NCBI GenBank assembly: GCA_934572325.1
Contig: CAKTKT010000074.1
Location: 1 to 5,879, forward strand
DNA from: an uncultured Oscillospiraceae bacterium
GTDB lineage: Bacteria > Bacillota > Clostridia > Oscillospirales > Oscillospiraceae
Length of the DNA stretch: 5,879 nt
Reading direction: 5' to 3'
The notes under the pieces were generated by a model. The model had not been told where the DNA came from, made no database searches, and was given only the letters and a program-made list of their open reading frames with translations. Made by a program: the position numbers and the translations under genes. Positions 1 through 5,879 of this stretch are shown here, one piece after another. How positions within the stretch are numbered: position 1 is the stretch's first letter; each line of letters begins with the position of its first letter.

Positions 1-293
1 GTCCGGCGGAGTTTGACACGGGCAGCTCCAAAAACGCGATGATCCTGTCCGTTCCCGAGGGCGACGACAAGCCGCTGAAGTACCCACTGATGTTCTCCGT
101 CTGCGACGTGCTGCTGATAAACAAGATAGACGTTATGCCGTACTTTGACTTTGACCTTGAGGCGTGCAAAAAATACGTCCGCCGCCTCAACCCGAGCATA
201 AGGATCATCCCCATCTCCGCCCGCACCGGCGAGGGCATCGACGAATGGGCGGACTGGCTGCGCAGCGAGATCCGCGCATGGAACAAGGGCTGA
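1..293 (+). CDS. hypB: Hydrogenase nickel incorporation GTPase HypB, 3' part only
   Basis: HypB is a cytoplasmic SIMIBI-class GTPase that works with HypA to insert nickel into the large subunit of [NiFe] hydrogenase. Only the last 96 residues are here, read from base 3. The start of the fragment, PAEFDTG, matches the family's CPAEFDLG stretch; the two bases before it (gt) fit the end of a TGT codon for the metal-binding Cys, which lies just outside the window. Next come the conserved EGDDKPLKYPLMF block, the G4 guanine-specificity motif NKID (120-131) and the G5-like SARTG (216-230), followed by a GIDEWADWL helix typical of HypB C-termini. The P-loop and any N-terminal Cys/His nickel site are upstream. 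The TGA stop is at 291-293 and a terminator follows 24 bp later, so this is the last gene of its transcript. The family call is secure; the upstream partner (often hypA) cannot be seen. Confidence 0.95.
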   Translation, partial: PAEFDTGSSKNAMILSVPEGDDKPLKYPLMFSVCDVLLINKIDVMPYFDFDLEACKKYVRRLNPSIRIIPISARTGEGIDEWADWLRSEIRAWNKG

Positions 294-317
294 GCTGCCC
301 GCACGGTCTGACGACCT

Positions 318-354
318 TATCCCGCTCCGATATGGGGCGGGATATTTTCCTTTT
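318..354 (+). terminator. Intrinsic terminator after hypB
   Basis: An 11-bp stem (318-328 with 334-344, one G-U wobble at 326/336) closes a five-base GATAT loop and is followed directly by TTTTCCTTTT (345-354). A GC-rich stem followed by a T-rich tract is the standard Rho-independent form. It lies 24 bp after the hypB stop and separates hypB from the downstream membrane-protein operon. The T tract is interrupted by CC, so some read-through is possible. Confidence 0.88.
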
Positions 355-386
355 CCGCTTCGTCAACGGAAATTGAAGTGATTTTT

Positions 387-410
387 CGGACAGTTCGGCG
401 GATCTGTCCG
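387..410. repeat. 7-bp inverted repeat, candidate operator or leader hairpin
   Basis: CGGACAG (387-393) and CTGTCCG (404-410) are perfect reverse complements separated by ten bases. The repeat ends about 20 bp upstream of the predicted -35 box of the next operon and has no T tract after it, so it is not a convincing terminator. Its place just upstream of the promoter suggests a regulator-binding site, but the half-sites are not ones I recognise. No regulator gene is in the window. Confidence 0.4.
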
Positions 411-429
411 CTTTGCGCATCGTTTCTTA

Positions 430-458
430 TAGACTTTTCTTAAATAAAGCTATATAAT
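430..458 (+). promoter_or_regulatory. Sigma-A-type promoter of the three-gene membrane operon
   Basis: TAGACT (430-435, four of six matches to TTGACA) is followed by exactly 17 bp and then a perfect TATAAT (453-458). The surroundings (421-480) are much richer in A and T than the genes on either side. Transcription would begin near 465, giving a leader of about 30 nt that includes the Shine-Dalgarno sequence. This leader is too short for a riboswitch. The match to the vegetative consensus points to expression without a special sigma factor. Confidence 0.75.
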
Positions 459-495
459 ATAAAATTGGGAATTGTAATAGCTTTACGGAGGAGTT

Positions 496-2550
496 ATGCG
501 GAACATACTGGCTGTATTCAAATACGACATAAAAACGCTCAGCCAACACTTTTTTGCCATGGCCGTGGCGCTGGCGATATGCCTGCTGCCCAGTCTTTAC
601 GCATGGCTGAACATCTACTCCAACTGGGACCCTTACGGCAACACCGGCAACATCTCCATCGCCCTCGCCTCCATGGACAAGGGCTATGTGGACGAGAAGG
701 GCAAGGTGACGAACAAGGGCGACGAGGTGCTCGACAACCTCCGCGAGGCGACGAGCATCAACTGGATATTCCTCGACAGCGAGGAGGAGGCTGTCAACGG
801 CGTATACTCCGGCGAATACTACGCCGCCGTCGTCATCGACGAGGACTTCTCCTACAATATGTTCAATATGCTCACGGAGTGGACGGGCAAGCCCAGCATT
901 ACATACTATGAAAACGCGAAGAAAAACGCCGTCGCCACAAAGATAACCGACACCGCCGCCGAGAGCGTCAAAAGCTCGATAAACGAGGCGTATCTTGAGG
1001 TCGTCATCAACACTGTGATGGAGTCGGCGAACAAGATCGCCCAGGACATAGAGAGCGACGATCCCTCCGGCTCGTTCCACGGCATCATCAAGCAGGCGCT
1101 GACCACGCTGAAAGCCGCCGACAAGACCATGGCGGCGTTCTCCGCCGCAACGTCCGGCATGCCGCAGAACTCGCTCGACACGCAGAGGCTCGACGAGATT
1201 TTGATGCAGGCGCAGGAGAATATGCCCTCAGCGTCCGACGTTGCCGCAACGGTCGCCGAGATAAACATGAGCATCAACGAGATAAACGCCCGCCTTGAGG
1301 AGGCGCTGCGGATACTTCAGGACAGCAGCAGCAGCGGCGGCGCGGTCGCAAACGCGCAGCAGATCGTCACCGACAGCGCGGACAGCCTCGCCGCGATGTC
1401 GAAAACGCTCGAAGCCATGGCGACGCCTCTCGAGCACACGCAGCCGAAATACTATAAGCTGCTGACGGATATGTCGGCTGCCGCAGACGAGACGAGCGAA
1501 TGGCTATATATGCTCGCCAAGCAGGACGTTCTCGCCGGCACGGTGGAGAACACCTGCTCCTCGCTTGAAACGCTCATCGCGCTCAACTCCTCGTTCATCC
1601 CCTGCGTGGAGGACATCGGGCGGGAGCTGTCGGCGACGTTTCTGAACGTGGCGGATCTGCTTGAAAGCTCAAAGATAATGCTGGGCGATGCGGCAGTGCT
1701 CAAGGAGGCGGCGGCGCAGACCAAGGCGTCCGCGGGCGAGGTCGTCAGCATCCTCAAGCCCGCCGGAAAGCGCGTGACAAATTCGCTGAGCGATATGCTG
1801 CACAAGCTGGAGACGCTCGACGGCGAGGAGTACATCCAGACGCTCATCGAGATCCTCGGCGGAAGCCCCGTCGTCTACGGGGAGTATTTCGCCCAAGTCG
1901 TGCAGACGACCGTCACGCCCGTGTACCCGATAGAAAACTACGGCTCGGCAATGGCGCCGTTTTACACGATACTGTCCATCTGGGTCGGCGGGGTCATGCT
2001 CGGCGCGATATTCAAGCCCCACGCGCGGCGCGACGGGCTCATAGACCCGAAGCCTTACGAGCTGTACTTCGGGCGGTATCTGCTGTTTTTCGTGCTCAGC
2101 CAGATACAAACCGTCGTTATTTTGCTGGGCGATCTGCTGATACTCAAGATACAGTGCCTGCACCCGGGGCTGCTGTTCGTGTGCGGCGCGGTGACGAGCT
2201 TCACATTCAGCCTTCTGATCTACTCGCTCGCCGTGTCCTTCGGCGACGTGGGCAAGGCTATCGTCGTTGTGGTGATGGTCTTGCAGATTGCCGGGTCGAG
2301 CGGCACATTCCCCATAGAGCTGCTGCCGGAGATCTTTCGGAAGATATACCGCTTCTTCCCGTTCCCCTACGCCATCGACGCGATGCGCGAGTGCGTATGC
2401 GGCGTGTACGGCAGCACTTTTGTCGTCAAGCTCGCGCAGACACTGGTGTTCGCCGTGGTGGCGCTGCTGATAGGGCTGTTTGCGCGCAAGCCGTTCATCG
2501 GCGTGAACGAGTTTATGGAAGAGCAGCTTGAAGAGACCGGAATGTTTTGA
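496..2550 (+). CDS. YhgE/Pip-family membrane protein, 684 aa (first paralogue)
   Basis: The YhgE/Pip family groups B. subtilis YhgE, the lactococcal phage-infection protein Pip and phage receptor YueB, and is related to the type VII secretion protein EsaA. The transport substrate, if any, is unknown. Seen here: one N-terminal membrane helix (about residues 19-41) ending in LYAW, then DPYG at 45-48; an N-domain with YYEN (137-140) and KKNA; a long helical, Ala/Ser-rich extracytoplasmic region (about 160-470); and a C-terminal ABC-2-permease-like domain with about five helices (487-509, 526-550, 558-581, 587-606, 645-663). C-domain landmarks are YGSAM (482-486), YFGR (524-527), QIAGSSGTFPI (597-607) and MREC (630-633). 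The ATG has GGAGGAG (487-493) just upstream and sits about 30 nt after the predicted transcription start. It is the first gene of the operon and appears full length. Family call strong; exact function open. Confidence 0.93.
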   Translation: MRNILAVFKYDIKTLSQHFFAMAVALAICLLPSLYAWLNIYSNWDPYGNTGNISIALASMDKGYVDEKGKVTNKGDEVLDNLREATSINWIFLDSEEEAVNGVYSGEYYAAVVIDEDFSYNMFNMLTEWTGKPSITYYENAKKNAVATKITDTAAESVKSSINEAYLEVVINTVMESANKIAQDIESDDPSGSFHGIIKQALTTLKAADKTMAAFSAATSGMPQNSLDTQRLDEILMQAQENMPSASDVAATVAEINMSINEINARLEEALRILQDSSSSGGAVANAQQIVTDSADSLAAMSKTLEAMATPLEHTQPKYYKLLTDMSAAADETSEWLYMLAKQDVLAGTVENTCSSLETLIALNSSFIPCVEDIGRELSATFLNVADLLESSKIMLGDAAVLKEAAAQTKASAGEVVSILKPAGKRVTNSLSDMLHKLETLDGEEYIQTLIEILGGSPVVYGEYFAQVVQTTVTPVYPIENYGSAMAPFYTILSIWVGGVMLGAIFKPHARRDGLIDPKPYELYFGRYLLFFVLSQIQTVVILLGDLLILKIQCLHPGLLFVCGAVTSFTFSLLIYSLAVSFGDVGKAIVVVVMVLQIAGSSGTFPIELLPEIFRKIYRFFPFPYAIDAMRECVCGVYGSTFVVKLAQTLVFAVVALLIGLFARKPFIGVNEFMEEQLEETGMF

Positions 2551-2553
2551 GCA

Positions 2554-2559
2554 GGGAGG
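2554..2559 (+). promoter_or_regulatory. Ribosome binding site that sets the start of the middle gene
   Basis: GGGAGG lies immediately after the stop of the first gene (2548-2550). It serves either ATG at 2570 (10 bases after GGAGG) or TTG at 2564 (4 bases after it). The far-upstream TTG at 2528 has no such site and would overlap the first gene. ATG is preferred, but the 4-base spacing also occurs at the first gene's start, so TTG 2564, adding two residues, cannot be excluded. Confidence 0.7.
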
Positions 2560-2569
2560 CGGATTGACA

Positions 2570-3136
2570 ATGCCGGATAGCAGATACCATCAGATGTTTG
2601 ACCGCCTCGTCAGCGAGGTCACCGCCATTCATCAGGCGAACCAGCAGCGCATACACAAGGGGCTGTGGGGCATGGTCGTCGTGCTCGTGCTGTATTTGAC
2701 GCTGCTGTTTGTGACGCAGGGGTCGAAGGTCATTATACTGCTGCTGTGGATAATGACGATGTTCGCGCTCGCGGCGTATCTCATCGCCGTGGAATACCTC
2801 AACCACGAGCTGAAAAAGAAGCTGGAGCATATCACGCAGATGGAGCTTGACCTCGGTCCCACGGCGGCGGACGTCGTGGCGGAGACGAACCTTGCCAAGC
2901 TGCGCGCCATGATCACGGCGACGCCGTCCCTTGTGGACGTTATACTCCGCCGCCTTGAGAGCGACGCGGAGAACGCCCGCGTTGACGGCGAGACAGCCGT
3001 GGAGGAGGCGGCGGAGATCGTGGCGGACACGATAGAAGCCGAGGCGGCGGAAGCCGCGCAGCCGAAGGCGGAGAACGCCGCGCCCTCCGGCGCGGCGGAT
3101 GAGGAGCGCGCGCAGTCGCCGGAGGTGCACGTATGA
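2570..3136 (+). CDS. Small two-helix membrane protein with acidic Ala/Glu-rich tail, function unknown
   Basis: I do not recognise a named family in this 188-aa protein. It has a soluble N-terminus of about 30 residues rich in Gln/His, then two adjacent hydrophobic helices (about 31-49 and 54-74) joined by a four-residue turn, QGSK. A basic stretch (HELKKKLEH, 79-87) follows, and with IHK before helix 1 the positive-inside rule places both ends in the cytoplasm. A predicted amphipathic region (about 85-145) precedes a low-complexity tail dominated by Ala and Glu. It starts 19 bp after the first YhgE/Pip gene stops, and its TGA overlaps the ATG of the next gene, so it is made together with both large proteins. 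An accessory or scaffold role for that pair is inference from position only. It is probably real rather than a chance frame: good Shine-Dalgarno site, coherent helices and tight operon spacing. Confidence 0.87.
   Translation: MPDSRYHQMFDRLVSEVTAIHQANQQRIHKGLWGMVVVLVLYLTLLFVTQGSKVIILLLWIMTMFALAAYLIAVEYLNHELKKKLEHITQMELDLGPTAADVVAETNLAKLRAMITATPSLVDVILRRLESDAENARVDGETAVEEAAEIVADTIEAEAAEAAQPKAENAAPSGAADEERAQSPEVHV
3121..3135 (+). promoter_or_regulatory. Ribosome binding site and ATGA coupling junction for the third gene
   Basis: GGAGG (3121-3125) lies inside the last codons of the middle gene, 7 bases before the ATG at 3133-3135. That ATG shares bases with the TGA stop at 3134-3136. The four-base ATGA overlap is a usual arrangement for translational coupling, favouring balanced synthesis of the small protein and the second YhgE/Pip protein. 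Confidence 0.85.
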
Positions 3137-5778
3137 AGAACATATGGGGCATATTCCTGCGCGACATCGAAAAGCTGACGGAGAGCGTCGTGCCGGTGAT
3201 AGTCATCATCGGGCTGTGCCTTGTGCCGTGCCTTTACGCATGGTTCAACATCATGTCCAACGCCGACCCCTACGGTCCTGCGTCCACGTCGAACATCAAG
3301 GTCGTCGTCGCCACGGAGGACAAGGGCAGCGAGCTTATGGGGCTTGAGCTGAACATCGGCGATCTGGTGATCGACGGCATAAAGGGCAACAAGCAGATGG
3401 GCTGGTGCTTTGTGGACACGCGCGAGGAAGCCATGAACGGGCTTTACGCGGGCGACTACTACGCCGCACTCATCGTGCCCAAGGATTTCACGAAAAATTT
3501 CCTCAGCATACTTGACGGCGATCTCGTCCATCCTGAGGTCGAATACTACGAAAACGAGAAGAAAAACGCGATAGCGCCGAAGATAACGAACAAGGCGAAG
3601 ACCGCCGTTCAGGAGCAGATAAACGGCACCATCGTTGAAAAGGTCGCGGACGCGCTGAAAACGATAGGCTCCATCTTCAACGCGCTCGGTCTCGATTCGG
3701 ACTATATTGCCGACGGGCTTACGAAGAAGATGGACGAAGCCTGCGAAAAGCTGGACACGACGCGAAAGCTCATGCGCTCGGTCAAGACCCTCGCCGCCGA
3801 CACGCAGAACCTCCTCGAGGTCGGGGCGATAACGCTGGACGACGCGGGGCAGGTCATGATCGACGGGGGCGCGGTGTCGCATCAGGCGGGCATAACCGCC
3901 GGCACGATATACGACTCCTCCGTCACCTCGCAGGAGAACATCCTCAACGCCATAAACGCCGTTGACCGCGATCTCGCCGACACCATTGACCTCTTCGGTA
4001 TGTGGGCGGGCGATCCGGAGCTTCAGAGCAATGTCGGCGCATATCTCGACAGCGCGAGCAACGCGCTCTATCGCGCCGCCGATACGGGGGTCGAGACGTA
4101 TATAGCCGGCATAGACATCACTGCCGCGCTCAGCAACATCAACCGTATGCAGGCTCTGCTTACGGATACAACGGCACAGACCTTTTCTTCCGAATACCTT
4201 AATATCTCCAACGCCACGGCAGCAATGCTGGACGGCTACTATAACACCGCCGTCAGCGCCGCCGACGCTATTGATGCGGCATATATCAACGCCGACAATG
4301 TCTATAATGACCTTGCGGTCGGCAATGACCCGTCCGCAAGCTTTGCCGCGCTCGACAGCGCTCTCGTCAGCGCGGGCGCATACATTGACATGAGCTATGA
4401 GAACAGCCTGTACAGCGCCGCCAGAAGCGCCGCCGACACAGGTGTTGCCATGGGCAGCATTGACAGTCTGCGCGTCTCCCTCGAGAGTAAATACGCGGCA
4501 ATTTCCCCCTCGGCAGATTACTTCGCTGCGGCATATAACGACCTTGCCGCCGCGCAGCAGCTTATCGCCGACTATGCCGACAAGCGCGCGTTCTATGACC
4601 AGACGCTGATCATGCTTGAGGCGGACAAAACGGCGCTTGAATCGCTCATTGCCGCCAATCCCGCGATGGGAGCGCAGCTAAGACCCGTTATAGAGAGTCT
4701 CGACCGTCTGATAGAGCAGGTGCGCAAGTCCGGCGATCCCGCAAACACGCAGAGCTTCATCGCGCAGGCGAACGCGATACGCGAGCAGCTACGCGAGGCG
4801 GCGCTGACGCTCAACGACAACGTGAACGGCATGATACAAGACGCCGCCATCCAGACGCAGGAGACCATGGCGAGCATGGAGGAGCTGATGATAGCGGGCG
4901 CGGACGGCGCGGTGAGCCTTGCCGACACGATGCAGCGCTACGCCGTCGCCATGAGCAGCACTCAGCTCACCCTCGACGAGGCGATAGAGCTCTCCGATCA
5001 GGTGTATGACTACGTCAAGAGCGTGGCGGACGACGTGCGCCGCATGGTCAACAGCGAGGCGTTCCGTCAGTTGATGGACGTGCTGGAGAACAACCCCGAC
5101 GGGCTGGCGGATTACCTCGTCTCCCCCGTGGATATGCGCACGGTCATCGTGTACGAGATCGCCGACTACGGCTCCGCCATGTCGCCGTACTACATCATGC
5201 TGGCGCTGTTCGTCGGGTCGCTGCTGTCGGTGGCAATGATAAAGCCGCTCGTCCCCTATCCGGAGTTTGCAAACGTTCCGCAGATACACAAATACTTCGG
5301 GCGGCTGCTGCTGTTTTTGTTCATCGGCACATTTCAGGCGCTCGTCACCTCGCTGGGCTGTCTGTTCTACGTGAGGATACAGTGCGTCAGTCCTCTGCTG
5401 TTCGTGCTGGGGTGCATGATCATCTCATTCAACTTCATGATGATGAACTACTCCTTCTCCTACGCGCTGGACAATGTCGGGCTTGCCGCGTCGGTCATCA
5501 TCATGGTCATCCAGGTGGCAGGCTCCGGCGGCTCGTACCCGATCCATGTTCTGCCGCAGGTGTTTCAGGATCTCTATCCCTTCATGCCGTTCCACTACGG
5601 GATGGATCTCGTGCGCGAGTGCGTGGGCGGGTTCTATCAGGGCACGTATCTGAAATGTGTGCTCATCCTGCTTTTGATGTGCGTGATATTCTTCGTGATT
5701 GGCATCGCGCTCTACTATCCGGCAAAGAAGCTCAACGAGCTTATCGCCAAGAGCAAGGAAGCCTCCGGCGTAATGTAA
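3133..5778 (+). CDS. YhgE/Pip-family membrane protein, 881 aa (second, longer paralogue)
   Basis: This protein has the same plan as the 684-aa protein at 496-2550. The N-terminal membrane helix (about 19-41) ends in LYAW at 34-37 and is followed by DPYG at 45-48, the same residue numbers as in the paralogue. EYYENEKKNA begins at 137. The C-terminal membrane domain repeats every landmark at a constant offset of 197: YGSAM (679-683), YFGR (721-724), IQC (749-751), QVAGSGGSYPI (794-804) and VREC (827-830). The C-terminus, ASGVM, parallels ETGMF of the paralogue, so the gene is complete despite the mobile-element end just downstream. The difference lies in the middle: the extracytoplasmic region spans about 640 residues against about 445, rich in Ala, Asp, Ser and Tyr and probably helical or coiled. 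Its role is open: ABC-2-like export, envelope maintenance or phage adsorption are the family precedents, and no ATPase is encoded nearby. Confidence 0.93.
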   Translation: MKNIWGIFLRDIEKLTESVVPVIVIIGLCLVPCLYAWFNIMSNADPYGPASTSNIKVVVATEDKGSELMGLELNIGDLVIDGIKGNKQMGWCFVDTREEAMNGLYAGDYYAALIVPKDFTKNFLSILDGDLVHPEVEYYENEKKNAIAPKITNKAKTAVQEQINGTIVEKVADALKTIGSIFNALGLDSDYIADGLTKKMDEACEKLDTTRKLMRSVKTLAADTQNLLEVGAITLDDAGQVMIDGGAVSHQAGITAGTIYDSSVTSQENILNAINAVDRDLADTIDLFGMWAGDPELQSNVGAYLDSASNALYRAADTGVETYIAGIDITAALSNINRMQALLTDTTAQTFSSEYLNISNATAAMLDGYYNTAVSAADAIDAAYINADNVYNDLAVGNDPSASFAALDSALVSAGAYIDMSYENSLYSAARSAADTGVAMGSIDSLRVSLESKYAAISPSADYFAAAYNDLAAAQQLIADYADKRAFYDQTLIMLEADKTALESLIAANPAMGAQLRPVIESLDRLIEQVRKSGDPANTQSFIAQANAIREQLREAALTLNDNVNGMIQDAAIQTQETMASMEELMIAGADGAVSLADTMQRYAVAMSSTQLTLDEAIELSDQVYDYVKSVADDVRRMVNSEAFRQLMDVLENNPDGLADYLVSPVDMRTVIVYEIADYGSAMSPYYIMLALFVGSLLSVAMIKPLVPYPEFANVPQIHKYFGRLLLFLFIGTFQALVTSLGCLFYVRIQCVSPLLFVLGCMIISFNFMMMNYSFSYALDNVGLAASVIIMVIQVAGSGGSYPIHVLPQVFQDLYPFMPFHYGMDLVRECVGGFYQGTYLKCVLILLLMCVIFFVIGIALYYPAKKLNELIAKSKEASGVM

Positions 5779-5804
5779 TATGCGAAAATTACCGGCTGCC
5801 CGTG

Positions 5805-5879
5805 TGAAGTGACCCCAAAAAGTTAGACAATATTTCGAAGTAAAAATTGTTCAAGCAGCCGAAAGGGCTTGCTGTCTGT
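5805..5879 (-). mobile_element. Terminal inverted repeat of an IS3-family (IS150-like) insertion sequence, element continues beyond window
   Basis: TGAAGTGACCCC followed by AAAAAGTTAGAC (5805-5828) resembles the terminal repeats of IS3-family elements of the IS150 group: TG at the outer end, a CCC(C)A core and a GTTAGAC/GTTGGAC inner part, as I recall them. The outer boundary could be two bases further left (TG at 5803). The possible terminator inside it reads leftward, suggesting this is the right (3') end with the transposase on the minus strand beyond the window; no transposase codons can be shown here. The element begins 26 bp after the third gene's stop and does not interrupt it. The other end and the target-site duplication are out of view. 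Confidence 0.65.
5842..5873 (-). terminator. Possible terminator at the inner side of the insertion-sequence end
   Basis: On the minus strand AGCAAGCC and GGCTGCT (5873 to 5854) can pair around a small CTTTC loop with one bulged base, followed by TGAACAATTTTT. An alternative fold pairs CAAGC (5852-5856) with GCTTG (5867-5871) and closes a GAAA loop on the + strand. The stem is short and the T run starts several bases late, so it is weak. It would fit the end of a leftward transposase gene. Confidence 0.35.

Noticed and set aside
352..372. A 6-bp inverted repeat TTTCCG/CGGAAA directly after the hypB terminator.
   Set aside because: It is short, has a nine-base loop and overlaps the T tract of the stronger hairpin; it is likely to be chance.
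427..1080. A 217-codon minus-strand frame opposite the start of the first YhgE/Pip gene.
   Set aside because: It runs through the promoter and Shine-Dalgarno region of the real gene and has no recognisable domain; it is an antisense shadow.
2528..2569. A longer version of the middle gene starting at TTG 2528.
   Set aside because: It would overlap the end of the first gene by 23 bp and has no suitable ribosome binding site, while GGGAGG at 2554-2559 serves a start at 2570 (or 2564).
2632..3882. A 416-codon open frame on the minus strand across the middle gene and the start of the third gene.
   Set aside because: It lies opposite two well-supported genes and crosses their junction, has no ribosome binding site I could see, and its Arg/Val/His-rich translation is typical of the antisense of GC-rich coding DNA.
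4303..4548. The two YNDLA copies as a true tandem repeat.
   Set aside because: The five-residue match does not extend convincingly into the flanks, and Ala-rich helical sequence gives such matches by chance.
496..5778. A type VII secretion locus, because YhgE/Pip proteins are related to EsaA.
   Set aside because: No WXG100 or LXG protein, EssC-type ATPase or other secretion component is in the window, and family relationship alone does not support it.

Overview
The window looks like a piece of a GC-rich Bacillota (Clostridia-type) chromosome. The grounds are strong GGAGG ribosome binding sites, a sigma-A-like promoter in an AT-rich spacer, compact co-directional genes with an ATGA stop/start overlap, and two YhgE/Pip-family membrane proteins, a family centred on Gram-positive bacteria. 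A gut Oscillospirales-like host would fit the codon style (GC-rich but with many ATA codons), but that is inference and no marker gene is present.

Layout, all genes on the + strand. (1) Positions 1-293 hold the 3' end of hypB, the GTPase that loads nickel into [NiFe] hydrogenase, closed by a clear intrinsic terminator at 318-354. (2) Positions 355-495 are a non-coding spacer with a 7-bp inverted repeat (387-410), a promoter with a perfect TATAAT box and 17-bp spacing (430-458) and a strong Shine-Dalgarno site. (3) Positions 496-5778 form a three-gene operon: a 684-aa YhgE/Pip-type protein, a 188-aa protein with two membrane helices and an acidic Ala/Glu-rich tail, and an 881-aa YhgE/Pip-type paralogue. 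Gaps are 19 bp and then a 4-bp overlap, with no internal terminator, so the three are very probably co-transcribed and the last two translationally coupled. (4) The end of the window (from about 5805) carries what looks like the terminal inverted repeat of an IS3-family (IS150-like) insertion sequence, only 26 bp after the last stop codon, with a possible transposon-side terminator on the minus strand.

How the genes may work together: both large proteins have one N-terminal membrane helix, a long extracytoplasmic helical region and a five-helix C-terminal ABC-2-permease-like membrane domain. The two C-terminal domains match from V476 and V673 to their ends without an apparent gap (209 residues each), and the two N-termini match with at most a one-residue shift. 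The second protein carries about 197 extra residues in its extracytoplasmic middle. This suggests an asymmetric heteromeric envelope complex with the small two-helix protein as a possible accessory subunit. No ATPase is encoded in the window. hypB is separated by a terminator and is probably unrelated in function.
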